Source: Variovorax paradoxus
GTDB taxonomy: Bacteria; Pseudomonadota; Gammaproteobacteria; Burkholderiales; Burkholderiaceae_C
Length of the DNA stretch: 64,000 bases
Direction of reading: 5' to 3'
Assembly (NCBI RefSeq): GCF_018614875.1
Contig: NZ_JAGGNW010000011.1
Coordinates: 620,001-684,000, forward strand
Part shown: in pieces, positions 40,310 to 49,206 of the stretch
Layout of the letters: every line of letters starts with the position of its first letter
Position numbering within the stretch: position 1 is the stretch's first letter
Notes under the pieces: model-generated
What the model was told of the DNA's origin: nothing
The model's database searches: none
Seen by the model: the letters and a program-made list of their open reading frames with translations, nothing else
Made by a program: the position numbers and the translations under genes

Positions 40310-42217
40310 TCAACGCTTGTCAGCAACATCCTGGACGAGCCGTTGCACGAACGATTCGAGGGACATTGCACCGAGGTCTTGATTGCCCCGGGCGCGCACT
40401 GCGACGGCACCAGCTTCCTTCTCTTTGTCGCCCACGACAAGGATGTAAGGGAGCTTTTGCAACGAATGCTTGCGTATTTTATACGTGATCTTCTCGTTGT
40501 GCAGATCCAGCTGAACCCTAAGCCCTTGATTCTGCAGTGTTTTCGCCACTGAAGCCGCGTAATCGGCCTGTCCTTCGCTGATATTGAGCACCGCCACCTG
40601 CACGGGAGCGAGCCACGCGGGCATGGCGCCGGAGTGGTGTTCGATCAGCATGCCGATGAAGCGCTCGAGGCTGCCGACGATGGCACGGTGCAGCATCACG
40701 GGGTGCGCGCGGCCGCTCGATTCCGTGACGTACTCGCCGCCCAGGCGCTCGGCCGTGTTGAAGTCGACCTGCATCGTGCCGCACTGCCACTGGCGGCCGA
40801 TGGCGTCGCGCAGCGTGTATTCGATCTTGGGGCCGTAGAAGGCACCCTCGCCGGGCGAGATGACGAAGTCGACGCCCGAGCGGCGCAGCGACTCCATCAC
40901 CGCATGCTCGGCCTTGTCCCAGAGCGCGTCGGAGCCCACGCGGTTGTCGGGCCGCGTGGCCACCTTGTAGAGGATGTCCGTGAAGCCGAAGTCGGCATAG
41001 ACCTTCTGCAGCTGCGCCGTGTAGGCGATGCATTCGTCGAGGATCTGGTCTTCGGTGCAGAAGATGTGGCCGTCGTCCTGCGTGAAGCCGCGCACGCGCA
41101 TGATGCCGTGCAGCGCGCCGCTGGGCTCGTTGCGGTGGCACTGGCCGAACTCGCCATAGCGCAGCGGCAGGTCGCGGTAGCTGCGCAGGTCGCTCTTGAA
41201 GATCAGCACGTGGCCGGGGCAGTTCATCGGCTTGAGCGCGTACTCGCGCTTCTCCGACTCCGTCGTGAACATGTTGTCGCGGTAGTTCTGCCAGTGGCCC
41301 GTTTTTTCCCACAGGCTCTTGTCGAGGATCTGCGGGCCCTTCACTTCCCAGTAGCCCGTGTCGCGGTAGATGCCGCGCATGTACTGCTCGACCTGCTGCC
41401 ACACGGCCCAGCCCTTGGGGTGCCAGAACACCACGCCCGGCGCCACTTCGTCGATGTGGAACAGGTCGAGTTCCTTGCCGAGCTTGCGGTGGTCGCGCTT
41501 CTCGGCTTCCTCGATGCGCTGGATGTACTGGTCGAGCTGCTTCTTGTCGGCCCAGGCCGTGCCGTAGATGCGCTGCAGCTGCTCGTTCTTGGCGTCGCCG
41601 CGCCAGTAGGCGCCGGCCAGCTTCGTGAGCTTGAAGACCTTCAGGAAACGCGTGTTCGGCACGTGCGGGCCGCGGCACATGTCGACGTATTCCTGGTGGT
41701 AGTAGAGGCCCATGGCCTGCTCGTCGGGCATGTCCTCGACGAGGCGCAGCTTGTACTCTTCGCCACGCGACTTGAAGACCTCGATGACTTCGGCGCGCGG
41801 CGTCATCTTCTTGACCACGTCGTAGTCCTGCGCAATCAGCTCGCGCATGCGCGCTTCGATGGCAGCCATGTCTTCGGGCGTGAAGGGGCGCTCGTAGGAA
41901 ATGTCGTAGTAGAAGCCCTCCTCGATCACCGGCCCGATGACCATCTTGGCCGTCGGATAGAGCTGCTTCACGGCGTGGCCGACCAGGTGGGCCGTCGAGT
42001 GGCGGATGATTTCCAGGCCCTCGTCGTCCTTGGGCGTGATGATCTGGAGCCTGGCGTCATGGTCGATGACGTCGCTGGCATCGACCAGCCGTCCGTCGAC
42101 CTTGCCGGCCACCGTCATCTTGGCGAGCCCGGGTCCGATGGACTGGGCAACTTCGGCCACCGAAACCGGGCCGGGGAACTCGCGGCGCGAGTTGTCGGGA
42201 AGCGTGATCTGGATCAT
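40310..42217 (-). CDS. thrS: Threonine-tRNA ligase
   Basis: A 635-residue class II synthetase. It has an N-terminal TGS domain ([20 protein letters not shown]), an editing (SAD) domain with [16 protein letters not shown] and [13 protein letters not shown], a catalytic core with zinc ligand Cys333 in [11 protein letters not shown] and [20 protein letters not shown], and a C-terminal anticodon domain. GAGG precedes the ATG at 42217; upstream in-frame codons lie in the terminator T-run. It is the first structural gene of the thrS-infC-rpmI-rplT-pheST-ihfA operon, and a leader attenuator lies directly upstream. Confidence 0.97.
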   Translation of the reverse strand: MIQITLPDNSRREFPGPVSVAEVAQSIGPGLAKMTVAGKVDGRLVDASDVIDHDARLQIITPKDDEGLEIIRHSTAHLVGHAVKQLYPTAKMVIGPVIEEGFYYDISYERPFTPEDMAAIEARMRELIAQDYDVVKKMTPRAEVIEVFKSRGEEYKLRLVEDMPDEQAMGLYYHQEYVDMCRGPHVPNTRFLKVFKLTKLAGAYWRGDAKNEQLQRIYGTAWADKKQLDQYIQRIEEAEKRDHRKLGKELDLFHIDEVAPGVVFWHPKGWAVWQQVEQYMRGIYRDTGYWEVKGPQILDKSLWEKTGHWQNYRDNMFTTESEKREYALKPMNCPGHVLIFKSDLRSYRDLPLRYGEFGQCHRNEPSGALHGIMRVRGFTQDDGHIFCTEDQILDECIAYTAQLQKVYADFGFTDILYKVATRPDNRVGSDALWDKAEHAVMESLRRSGVDFVISPGEGAFYGPKIEYTLRDAIGRQWQCGTMQVDFNTAERLGGEYVTESSGRAHPVMLHRAIVGSLERFIGMLIEHHSGAMPAWLAPVQVAVLNISEGQADYAASVAKTLQNQGLRVQLDLHNEKITYKIRKHSLQKLPYILVVGDKEKEAGAVAVRARGNQDLGAMSLESFVQRLVQDVADKR

Positions 42218-42230
42218 GAAAAACCTCGGG

Positions 42231-42304
42231 CGAAAAAACAAAAAGCGCGGTGACTGGCCGCGCTTTGCTTGGTGTGAGAGCTGGAAGAAACCAGCGAGCG
42301 CGGG
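42231..42304 (-). promoter_or_regulatory. thrS leader attenuator: terminator with competing antiterminator arm
   Basis: On the minus strand AAAGCGCGG-CCAGTCA-CCGCGCTTT (42266-42242) is followed by TTGTTTTTT, a strong intrinsic terminator ending 14 bases before the thrS ATG. CCGCGCT at 42303-42297, one base after the stop of a small frame, can pair with AGCGCGG of the terminator's 5' arm. A small hairpin GCTGG-TTTCTT-CCAGC lies between. A ribosome finishing the small frame would cover the antiterminator arm; a stalled one would not. Confidence 0.7.
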
Positions 42305-42373
42305 CTACCGGCCCTTTCCTTCGGAGACGAAGAAAAAGCCGCTGAATCCTTGCGGAGTAGTTCGCGGTGTCAT
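42305..42373 (-). CDS. 22-aa leader peptide rich in Thr and Phe
   Basis: A 22-codon frame starting at 42373 after an AAAGG. Residues Thr2, Thr5 and Thr6 are coded by ACA, ACT and ACT, which should be uncommon in this high-GC genome; Phe occurs at 10, 13, 14 and 15. The stop TAG lies one base before the candidate antiterminator arm. The operon that follows encodes both ThrRS and PheRS, so stalling at either set of codons would make regulatory sense. Translation is not proven. Confidence 0.6.
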   Translation of the reverse strand: MTPRTTPQGFSGFFFVSEGKGR

Positions 42374-42416
42374 AACCAAGGTGCCTTTCTCGCTCTTGTT
42401 GAGTGCAGAGGCCGCA

Positions 42417-42422
42417 ATTCTA
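42417..42422 (-). promoter_or_regulatory. Possible -10 element of the thrS leader transcript
   Basis: TAGAAT on the minus strand, 44 bases before the leader ATG. No good -35 is visible, so the call is tentative. Confidence 0.3.
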
Positions 42423-42469
42423 TCCGTTGCCCGACCGGGCCATCCGGAAGGCGGTTTGTGCGTCCTGGC

Positions 42470-42497
42470 GAAAAAAAGCCCGGCGCATGGCCGGGCT
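42470..42497 (-). terminator. Terminator after isocitrate lyase
   Basis: AGCCCGGC-CATGC-GCCGGGCT followed by seven Ts on the minus strand. It separates aceA transcription from the thrS leader. Confidence 0.88.
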
Positions 42498-42528
42498 CGA
42501 AGGTGACAGCGAATCGTGTTTTGGCGGA

Positions 42529-43848
42529 TCAGTGGAACTGCTCTTCTTCGGTCGAGCCGGTCAGCGCCGTGACGCTGGACTTGCCGCCCTGGATGACGAT
42601 GGTCACTTCGTCGAAGTAGCCGGTGCCGACTTCCTGCTGGTGCGACACGAAGGTATAGCCGCGGTCGCGCGCTGCGAATTCGGGCTCCTGCACCTTTTCG
42701 ACGTAAGCCGACATGCCGCGCGCCACATAGTCTTGCGCCAGGTCGAACATGTTGAACCACATCGAGTGGATGCCGGCCAGCGTGATGAACTGGTACTTGT
42801 AGCCCATGGCGCCGAGTTCCTTCTGGAACTTGGCGATGGTCGCGTCGTCGAGGTTCTTCTTCCAGTTGAACGACGGCGAGCAGTTGTAGGCCAGCATCTT
42901 GCCGGGATGCACCTTGTGGACGGCTTCGGCGAACTTGCAGGCGAATTCGAGGTCGGGCGTGCCGGTTTCGCACCACACCAGGTCGGCGTAGTACGCATAG
43001 GCGACGGCGCGGCTGATGGCCTGGTCCATGCCCTTCTTCGTCTTGTAGAAGCCTTCTGCGGTGCGCTCACCGGTGAGGAAGGGCTTGTCGTTCTCGTCGT
43101 AGTCGCTGGTGATCAGGTCGGCGGCTTCGGCGTCGGTGCGGGCAATCACGAGCGTGGGCGTGCCGCAGACGTCGGCGGCCATGCGCGCGGCGATCAGCTT
43201 CTGCACGGCCTCGGTGGTGGGCACGAGCACCTTGCCGCCCATGTGGCCGCACTTCTTGACCGAGGCGAGCTGGTCTTCGAAGTGCACGCCGCCGGCACCG
43301 GCCTTGATCATGGCCTTCATCAGTTCGAAGCCGTTCAGCACGCCGCCGAAGCCGGCTTCGGCGTCAGCGACGATGGGCGCGAAGTAGTCGACATAGCCCT
43401 TGTCGCCGGGGTTCACGTTCTTGGACCACTGGATTTCGTCCGCGCGGCGGAAGGTGTTGTTGATGCGCTCGACCACGGTCGGCACCGAATCCACGGGATA
43501 CAGCGACTGGTCGGGGTACATGGAGGCGTAGCTGTTGTTGTCGGCGGCAACCTGCCAGCCCGACAGGTAGATGGCCTTCACGCCGGCCTTCACCTGCTGC
43601 ATCGCCTGGCCGCCGGTGAGCGCGCCAAGGCAGTTGACGTAGGGCTCGTTGTTCACCAGCTCCCAGAGCTTCTCGGCGCCGCGGCGCGCGAGCGTGTGCT
43701 CGATGGGGAAGGAGCCGCGAAGGCGCACCACGTCGGCGGCGCTGTAGCCGCGCTTGATGCCCTTCCAGCGGGGATTGGTGGCCCATTCTTTCTCGAGGGC
43801 GGCAATTTGCTGTTCGCGGCTCAATTGTTCGGTGAGGGTCTGGGGCAT
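42529..43848 (-). CDS. aceA: Isocitrate lyase
   Basis: A 439-residue glyoxylate-shunt enzyme that cleaves isocitrate to glyoxylate and succinate. The catalytic loop KKCGHMGGK carries Cys200, and metal and substrate motifs include [20 protein letters not shown] and [10 protein letters not shown]. The ATG at 43848 has GGAG five bases upstream; the GTG two codons earlier overlaps that site. It is transcribed alone: a terminator follows, and the promoter region at 43849-44060 carries a strong palindrome likely bound by a carbon-source regulator. It is needed for growth on acetate or fatty acids, fitting the acyl-CoA catabolism in the window. Confidence 0.97.
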   Translation of the reverse strand: MPQTLTEQLSREQQIAALEKEWATNPRWKGIKRGYSAADVVRLRGSFPIEHTLARRGAEKLWELVNNEPYVNCLGALTGGQAMQQVKAGVKAIYLSGWQVAADNNSYASMYPDQSLYPVDSVPTVVERINNTFRRADEIQWSKNVNPGDKGYVDYFAPIVADAEAGFGGVLNGFELMKAMIKAGAGGVHFEDQLASVKKCGHMGGKVLVPTTEAVQKLIAARMAADVCGTPTLVIARTDAEAADLITSDYDENDKPFLTGERTAEGFYKTKKGMDQAISRAVAYAYYADLVWCETGTPDLEFACKFAEAVHKVHPGKMLAYNCSPSFNWKKNLDDATIAKFQKELGAMGYKYQFITLAGIHSMWFNMFDLAQDYVARGMSAYVEKVQEPEFAARDRGYTFVSHQQEVGTGYFDEVTIVIQGGKSSVTALTGSTEEEQFH

Positions 43849-43921
43849 GGTCACTCCGTGAGGTTGATTGAAGGTTGGGCGCTGTGGCCGTGGAGTTACT
43901 CTAAACCGAAGCCAGACTCTT

Positions 43922-43939
43922 ATGTCTTATAGAAGACAT
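43922..43939. promoter_or_regulatory. Palindromic operator upstream of isocitrate lyase
   Basis: ATGTCTT-ATAG-AAGACAT, perfect 7-bp arms, 73 bases before the aceA ATG in an A/T-rich promoter region. The regulator is unknown. Confidence 0.6.
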
Positions 43940-43994
43940 ATTTTTAGCTCATAAAAATCAACGACTTACAGAGACATTTCTCAATGCAAAATTA

Positions 43995-44015
43995 TTTTTC
44001 TCATATTGAGAAAAA
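43995..44015. promoter_or_regulatory. A/T-rich inverted repeat upstream of isocitrate lyase
   Basis: TTTTTCTCA-TAT-TGAGAAAAA, perfect 9-bp arms, within the aceA upstream region. An overlapping longer repeat (TTCTCAAT...ATTGAGAA) is also present. It may be a second regulator site. Confidence 0.45.
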
Positions 44016-44100
44016 ATATTGCGCCGCAGCAGCTGCTCTTTCCGCAATGTGCAATCAATCTTTCAGGCGTGAAAACCAGGGCCGGGCCCGCTTCCTTTTC

Positions 44101-44532
44101 TTACCTGCCGGCGGTGTGCGCGATCCAGTCGCCGCTGTCGATCACCGCGCGCCCTCCAATGCGCGCCGGATGGATCTCGTAGACCAGGCACTCGAACCGC
44201 TGCGCACCCACGTCCACGACCACGTGGCGCCGGATGTATTCGCCGGAATCGTCGTCGGCAACTTCCTCCAGCCGATCGAGCGCGGCCTCCACCTGGGGCG
44301 CGATGCGGTAGATCTCGCCGACGATCCGCCGCTGCCCGCCCAGTACCGCGCCGGGATAGGCGCCCAGGTCGTACAGCGTGGCGGCAATGCTCGCATCGGC
44401 GACGTGGACCGGCGCGGGCCGCAAGCGCGCGATGTCGTTGCGCCCGCCGCGGCGCAGGGTGCCGTAGACAAAGACATGGCGCTGCGCGCGTGTGTGCGGC
44501 GCGCCATCGGAGTCCGGGGATTGGGGCATCAT
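44101..44532 (-). CDS. Gamma-glutamylcyclotransferase-like (AIG2/YtfP) protein
   Basis: A 143-residue protein of the GGCT fold. HVFVYGTLRRGGRN is the substrate-binding loop typical of the family, and AALDRLEEVADDDSGEYIRR contains the usual acidic residue region where the catalytic glutamate lies. Family members cyclise gamma-glutamyl amines or peptides to 5-oxoproline. It is divergent from the EamA transporter with 35 bases between starts. No substrate can be named. Confidence 0.85.
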   Translation of the reverse strand: MMPQSPDSDGAPHTRAQRHVFVYGTLRRGGRNDIARLRPAPVHVADASIAATLYDLGAYPGAVLGGQRRIVGEIYRIAPQVEAALDRLEEVADDDSGEYIRRHVVVDVGAQRFECLVYEIHPARIGGRAVIDSGDWIAHTAGR

Positions 44533-44567
44533 CGAATCCGTCGTTTCTCAACAAGCCGATCAGTCTA

Positions 44568-45491
44568 TTGAACACCGCCGCCCCCGCCAGTCGCCTGCTC
44601 GCCTATGGCTGCCTGGCTTTGAGCATGTCGCTCGTCGGCGGCTACGTCGCCCTTTCCAAGCCGCTGGTGGCGGCCTTTCCGGTGCTGCTGCTCGCATGGC
44701 TGCGCTTCGGCATCGCCGCGCTGGCCATGCCGCACTGGCTGCGGCGCGGACCGGGCGAACCGCCGATGAGCGGGCGCACGCGCGGGCTGGTCTTTCTCGA
44801 ATCGTTCCTCGGCAACTTCCTGTTCTCGATCTGCATGCTGTTCGGCGTGAGCCTGACGAGCGCGGTGTCCGCCGGCGTGATCATGGCGTCCATCCCGGCT
44901 GCCGTGGCGGTCGCGAGCTGGCTCTTCCTGCGCGAGCGCATCACGGTGCGCATCGGCCTTGCCATCGGCTGCTCCGCGCTCGGCATCGGCCTGCTGGCCC
45001 TCGTGCCGGCGCACGCCCCGGCAATGGGCAACGACGCTGCGCCGCGTTCGATGCCATGGCTCGGCAACCTGCTCGTGTTCTGCGCGGTGCTTTGCGAAAC
45101 CGCCTATGCGGTGATCGGCAAATCGCTGACCGGCCGCCTCGGCCCCAAGCGGATCTCGTCGCTCATCAACCTCTGGGGCTTCGTGCTGTCGATGCCCTTC
45201 GGCATCTGGTTTGCACTGCAGTTCGATTTCTCGGCGGTGCGCTTCGGCACCTGGGCACTGCTCGTGGCCTATGCGCTTGCCGCGAGCATCTGGACCGTGT
45301 GGCTCTGGATGACCGGACTGCGCCATGTGGCGGCTGCGCAGGCCGGTGTCTTTGCCGTGATGCTGCCCGTGAGTGCGGCTCTCGTGGGCGTGCTGGTGCT
45401 CGGCGAAAGCCTCTCTCTGGCACAGCTGCTTGCGTTCGCGCTTGCGCTCGTCGGCGTGCTGCTGGCGACCTGGCCCGCGCGCCGAAGCTGA
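44568..45491 (+). CDS. EamA/DMT-family transporter
   Basis: A 307-residue membrane protein with about ten hydrophobic helices in two EamA repeats (LAYGCLALSMSLVGGYVALS; LLVFCAVLCETAYAVIGKSL), the fold of drug/metabolite exporters. The TTG at 44568 starts just before the first helix; the in-frame extension upstream would overlap the divergent gene's 5' end. No clear ribosome site is visible, so the start is uncertain. Substrate unknown; amino acid or metabolite efflux is usual. Confidence 0.82.
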   Translation: MNTAAPASRLLAYGCLALSMSLVGGYVALSKPLVAAFPVLLLAWLRFGIAALAMPHWLRRGPGEPPMSGRTRGLVFLESFLGNFLFSICMLFGVSLTSAVSAGVIMASIPAAVAVASWLFLRERITVRIGLAIGCSALGIGLLALVPAHAPAMGNDAAPRSMPWLGNLLVFCAVLCETAYAVIGKSLTGRLGPKRISSLINLWGFVLSMPFGIWFALQFDFSAVRFGTWALLVAYALAASIWTVWLWMTGLRHVAAAQAGVFAVMLPVSAALVGVLVLGESLSLAQLLAFALALVGVLLATWPARRS

Positions 45492-45646
45492 AAACCACGG
45501 GTTCTCCCCTCTGAAAAAACAACAACTCCCAATGAAAAAAGCTCTTTTTCCCTTGGAAACGCGTTTTTTCTCATTTAGCATCCGCAATGCCACTGGAGAC
45601 GCAAGTTTTTCATTGGTGAACGTTCAACCAAAAAAGGAAATCAACC

Positions 45647-46093
45647 ATGGCAACTGCAAAGAAGGCTCCGGCCAAGAAAGCTCCGGCAAAGAAGGCCGCT
45701 CCCGCAAAGAAGGCTGCGGCTCCTGCGAAGAAGGCCGCACCGGCCAAGAAGGCTGCTGCTCCCGCAAAGAAGGCTGCTGCTCCTGCGAAGAAGGCTGCAC
45801 CGGCGAAGAAGGCTCCTGCAAAGAAGGCCGCTCCCGCCAAGAAGCGCACGCCCAACGCCGCGTTCATGAAGGCCCTGACCCCCAGCCCGGCACTCGCCGC
45901 CGTTGTGGGCCCGACGCCTCTGCCGCGCACCGCAGTCGTGAGCAAGCTGTGGGACTACATCAAGAAGAACAACCTTCAAGACAAGGCCAACAAGCGCAAC
46001 ATCAACGCCGACGCCAAGCTGAAGGAAATCTTCGGCAAGCCGCAAGTGTCGATGTTCGAACTGGCCGCGCTGATCGGCAAGCACGTCAAGTAA
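45647..46093 (+). CDS. Histone H1-like PAKKAA-repeat protein fused to a SWIB domain
   Basis: A 148-residue basic protein. Residues 4-66 are Lys/Ala/Pro repeats (PAKKAA and PAKKAAA units) like the bacterial H1 homologues of Bordetella and other Burkholderiales. Residues 70-148 are a SWIB/MDM2 domain (LPRTAVVSKLWDYIKKNNLQ, then FGKPQVSMFELAALIGKHVK). The tail probably binds DNA and the SWIB domain mediates protein contacts in nucleoid organisation. The gene has its own terminator, and GGAA precedes the start. The repeat tract can change length by slippage. Confidence 0.92.
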   Translation: MATAKKAPAKKAPAKKAAPAKKAAAPAKKAAPAKKAAAPAKKAAAPAKKAAPAKKAPAKKAAPAKKRTPNAAFMKALTPSPALAAVVGPTPLPRTAVVSKLWDYIKKNNLQDKANKRNINADAKLKEIFGKPQVSMFELAALIGKHVK

Positions 46094-46121
46094 GCGCCCG
46101 GGGGCCTCGCGCTCCTGAATC

Positions 46122-46148
46122 AAAAAGCCCGCTTCATGCGGGCTTTTT
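46122..46148 (+). terminator. Terminator of the H1-SWIB gene
   Basis: AAAAAGCCCGC-TTCAT-GCGGGCTTTTT followed by more Ts, a perfect 11-bp stem 28 bases after the stop codon. Confidence 0.93.
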
Positions 46149-46182
46149 TTCGCCTGCGGCAAGGCAGCGCCCGCCTTGCGTT

Positions 46183-46202
46183 AATTCACCAAATGGTTAA
46201 AT
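46183..46202. promoter_or_regulatory. TetR-type operator, copy 1
   Basis: AATTCACC-AAAT-GGTTAAAT, directly upstream of the TetR start at 46210. It matches the perfect copy at 46950-46969 in one arm and spacing, so it is probably autoregulatory. Confidence 0.65.
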
Positions 46203-46209
46203 TCGCGCG

Positions 46210-46866
46210 ATGAAGGCCACCAAGAACTCCTTACTCGAAACAGTCGAGCCGCGTTCGCGCGATGCCGACCGCTCGCAACTCGCCATCCTCGCGTCGGCAC
46301 GCGACGAGTTCGCCCAGCGCGGCCTGGCCGGCGCGCGCATGGACAGCATCGCGGAGCGCGCAGGCCTGAACAAGCGCCTGATCTACTACTACTTCGGCAG
46401 CAAGGATGACCTGTTCCTGGCGGTGCTCGAACGCACCTATGCCGACATCCGCGAGGCGGAGCAGCAGCTGCACCTGGATGAGATCGATCCGGTCGAGGCG
46501 ATCCGCCAGCTGGTTTCGTTCACCTGGCACTACTACCTCGAGCACCCCGAGTTCATCACGCTGCTGAACAGCGAGAACCTGCATTGCGCCGCACACCTGA
46601 AGCGCTCCGAACGCATCCGGGAAATGAACTCGCCACTGGTGCAGCTGCTCGACACGGTGCTCGAGCGCGGCCGGCGCGACAAGCTGTTCCGTGCCGGCGT
46701 GGACCCGGTGCAGCTCTACATCTCGATCGCCTCGCTCTGCTACTTCTATCTCTCGAACAATCACACGCTGTCGGCCGTCTTCGGCCGTGACCTGCGTGCG
46801 CCCAAGGCGATGGCGCAGCGCCTCTCGCACATGACCGACCTCGTGCTGGGCTACGTGCTGCACTGA
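46210..46866 (+). CDS. TetR-family transcriptional regulator
   Basis: A 218-residue TetR protein. The HTH spans about residues 24-70 (AILASARDEFAQRGLAGARM, then GLNKRLIYYYFGSKDDLF) and the C-terminal domain is of the type found in NicS-like aromatic or nucleobase catabolism regulators (YLEHPEFITLLNSENL). Matching operators in front of this gene and in front of the Bug-led operon at 47009 indicate that it represses both. Effector unknown. Confidence 0.9.
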   Translation: MKATKNSLLETVEPRSRDADRSQLAILASARDEFAQRGLAGARMDSIAERAGLNKRLIYYYFGSKDDLFLAVLERTYADIREAEQQLHLDEIDPVEAIRQLVSFTWHYYLEHPEFITLLNSENLHCAAHLKRSERIREMNSPLVQLLDTVLERGRRDKLFRAGVDPVQLYISIASLCYFYLSNNHTLSAVFGRDLRAPKAMAQRLSHMTDLVLGYVLH

Positions 46867-46916
46867 GCCCTTCGGGCGGCTCCAAGCATCTGCGGGTATT
46901 TACCAATCAGCGGCCG

Positions 46917-46969
46917 TTGCGCCGCGGGGCCGGCCTTTCTACAATCCTTAATTCACCCAATGGTGAATT
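46917..46969 (+). promoter_or_regulatory. Promoter and perfect operator of the Bug/Gfo-Idh operon
   Basis: A -35-like TTGCGC (46917-46922), 17-bp spacer, -10 TACAAT (46940-46945), then the palindrome AATTCACC-CAAT-GGTGAATT at 46950-46969 over the expected transcription start. This is the repressor-over-start layout. Confidence 0.72.
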
Positions 46970-47008
46970 GATCAACGAGACAAGGCGGCTCGACCGCACG
47001 GAGACACC

Positions 47009-47992
47009 ATGAAGCAACTCGTACGCACCACCGCACTGGCCACGCTCACCTGCGTCGCCGCCCTGATGCCGGGACTGGCATCGGCGCAGAACGGGTACCC
47101 GAACAAGCCGATCCGCGTCGTCGTGCCGTTCGCGGCCGGCAGCACCACCGACATCATTGCGCGCGCCATTGCCGACAAGATGGGCCAGAGCATGGGCCAG
47201 ACGCTGGTGGTGGACAACCGCGGCGGCGCCAGCGGCACCATCGGCCAGCAGGCGGTGGCCACGGCCGCGCCGGACGGCTACACGATCATGATCCACTCGT
47301 CGTCGCACACGGTGAGCCCTTCCACCTTTGCGAAGCTGCCGTTCGACACGGTGAACGACTTCGCCGGCGTCACGCCGATCTCGTCGCTGCCCAATGCGCT
47401 GGTGATCTCGCCCTCGAAGAACATCAAGACGCTGCAGGAGCTGGTCGCGGCGGCCAAGGCCAAGCCCGGCAGCATCAACTTCGCATCGGCCGGCCAGGGC
47501 AGCGCCACCCACCTCAACGCCGAGAAGTTCAAGCTGGCCGCAAAGATAGACGCCACCAACATCCCGTTCAAGGGCTCGGCCGAGGCCGTGACGGAAGTGC
47601 TGTCGGGCCGGGTCGACTACTACTTTTCGCCCATCGCGCCGGTGATCGGCCAGATCAAGGAAGGCCAGCTGATCGCACTGGCGGTGGGCTCGCCCAAGCG
47701 CGCCGCCGCGCTGCCTGACGTGCCGACCACGGCCGAGGCGGGCGTGCCCGGTTCCGAGTTCAACTTCTGGATCGGCATGATGGCGCCGGCCAAGACGCCG
47801 CGCGACGTCGTCAACCGGCTGCACGACGAAGTGGCAAAGGCGCTGGCGTCGCCCGAGGTCAAGGAGCGCTTCCTGAAGCTCGGCGCCGATGCCTGGACGC
47901 TCAAGCCGGAGCAGTTCGACGCCTACATCAAGGACGAAATCAAGACCAATGCAACGCTGGTCAAGGCCGCCGGCCTGACGCCGGCGCAGTAA
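47009..47992 (+). CDS. Bug/TctC-family periplasmic tripartite tricarboxylate receptor
   Basis: A 327-residue periplasmic receptor. A signal peptide ends near GLASA; the mature part starts QNGYPNKPIRVVVPFAAGSTTD and contains VDNRGGASGTIGQQAVATAA and LPDVPTTAEAGVPGSEFNFW. It is first in an operon with a Gfo/Idh/MocA oxidoreductase, DUF993 protein and sugar-isomerase-like protein under a TetR operator, so its ligand is probably a sugar acid or polyol-derived carboxylate rather than a tricarboxylate. No TctA/B genes are nearby. Confidence 0.92.
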   Translation: MKQLVRTTALATLTCVAALMPGLASAQNGYPNKPIRVVVPFAAGSTTDIIARAIADKMGQSMGQTLVVDNRGGASGTIGQQAVATAAPDGYTIMIHSSSHTVSPSTFAKLPFDTVNDFAGVTPISSLPNALVISPSKNIKTLQELVAAAKAKPGSINFASAGQGSATHLNAEKFKLAAKIDATNIPFKGSAEAVTEVLSGRVDYYFSPIAPVIGQIKEGQLIALAVGSPKRAAALPDVPTTAEAGVPGSEFNFWIGMMAPAKTPRDVVNRLHDEVAKALASPEVKERFLKLGADAWTLKPEQFDAYIKDEIKTNATLVKAAGLTPAQ

Positions 47993-48032
47993 CCCGCACT
48001 CTCTTCTCTCCAACCCTCTTTCAGCTGAAGAC

Positions 48033-49196
48033 ATGGCTACACAACGACTCGGAATCATCATGCACGGCGTCACCGGACGCATGGGCATGAACCAGCACCT
48101 GATCCGCTCCATCTGCGCGATCCGCGCCCAAGGCGGCGTGACGCTGTCGAACGGCGACAAGGTGATGCCCGACCCGATCCTCATCGGCCGCAATGCCGAG
48201 AAGATGGAAGCGCTCGCCAAGACGCACAACATCGCGCGCTGGGGCACCGACCTCGACAAGGCGCTGGAGAACAAGGACGACACCATCTTCTTCGACGCCG
48301 GCACCACGCAGATGCGCCCCACGCTACTGGCCAAGGCCATCCGCGCCGGCAAGCACGTCTACTGCGAGAAGCCGATTGCCACCAACCTGAACGAAGCAGT
48401 CGAAATCGCGCGCCTGGCCGAAGGCTCCGGGCTGAAGCACGGCGCCGTGCAGGACAAGCTCTTCCTGCCCGGCCTGCGCAAGCTCGACATGCTGCGCCGC
48501 GCGGGCTTCTTCGGCCGCATGCTCAGCGTGCGCCTGGAGTTCGGCTACTGGGTGTTCGAGGGCGACCTGCAGCCCATTCAGCGCCCGAGCTGGAACTACC
48601 GCAAGGAAGACGGCGGCGGCATGATCCTGGACATGATGTGCCACTGGCGCTACGTGCTGGACAACCTGTTCGGCGAGGTGCGCTCGGTCTCGTGCATCGG
48701 CGCCACCCACATCCCCAAGCGCTGGGACGAAGCCGGCAAGCCCTACGAAGCCACGGCCGACGACGCGGCCTACGCCACCTGCGAACTCACCGGCCACAAC
48801 GGCGAGCCCGTCATCGCGCAGATCAACATGAGCTGGGCCACGCGCGTGCGCCGCGACGACCTCGTGACCTTCCATGTCGACGGCACCGACGGCTCGGCCG
48901 TAGCCGGCCTGTCGAGCTGCCGCGCCCAGTCGCGCGTGGCCACGCCGCGTCCGGTGTGGAACCCCGACGAGAAGCAGATGATGAACTTCTTCGACCAGTG
49001 GCAGGAGATTCCGGACTCGCAGGTCTACGACAACGGCTTCAAGATCCAGTGGGAGCATTTCATTCGCCACGTGGTCGAGAACGAGCCGTACAAGTGGACG
49101 CTGCCCGAAGGCGCCAAGGGCGTGCAGCTGGTCGAGGCCGCGCTCGCGTCGTGGAAGGACCGGCGCTGGGTCGACGTGCCCGCGCTGAAGGTCTGA
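48033..49196 (+). CDS. Gfo/Idh/MocA-family oxidoreductase
   Basis: A 387-residue NAD(P)-dependent dehydrogenase. The N-terminal Rossmann domain has the altered glycine motif IMHGVTGRMGMNQHLIRS, and the catalytic CEKPIA carries the family lysine. The C-terminal alpha/beta domain includes EDGGGMILDMMCHWRYVLDN with the usual Asp/His pair. The family oxidises sugars, inositols or 3-keto-glycosides. It lies 40 bases after the Bug gene and 10 bases before the DUF993 gene, in one operon. Confidence 0.88.
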   Translation: MATQRLGIIMHGVTGRMGMNQHLIRSICAIRAQGGVTLSNGDKVMPDPILIGRNAEKMEALAKTHNIARWGTDLDKALENKDDTIFFDAGTTQMRPTLLAKAIRAGKHVYCEKPIATNLNEAVEIARLAEGSGLKHGAVQDKLFLPGLRKLDMLRRAGFFGRMLSVRLEFGYWVFEGDLQPIQRPSWNYRKEDGGGMILDMMCHWRYVLDNLFGEVRSVSCIGATHIPKRWDEAGKPYEATADDAAYATCELTGHNGEPVIAQINMSWATRVRRDDLVTFHVDGTDGSAVAGLSSCRAQSRVATPRPVWNPDEKQMMNFFDQWQEIPDSQVYDNGFKIQWEHFIRHVVENEPYKWTLPEGAKGVQLVEAALASWKDRRWVDVPALKV

Positions 49197-49206
49197 GGCA
49201 GGCAGC

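Noticed and set aside
40634..42253. 539-codon plus-strand frame
   Set aside because: Antisense to thrS; composition artefact.
42305..42976. 223-codon minus-strand frame ending at the thrS leader
   Set aside because: Most of it is a shadow frame of isocitrate lyase; only its last 22 codons, after the terminator, are plausible as a separate leader peptide.
45650..45845. Mobile repeat element in the H1-like gene
   Set aside because: The repeats are codon-level PAKKAA units of the protein itself.
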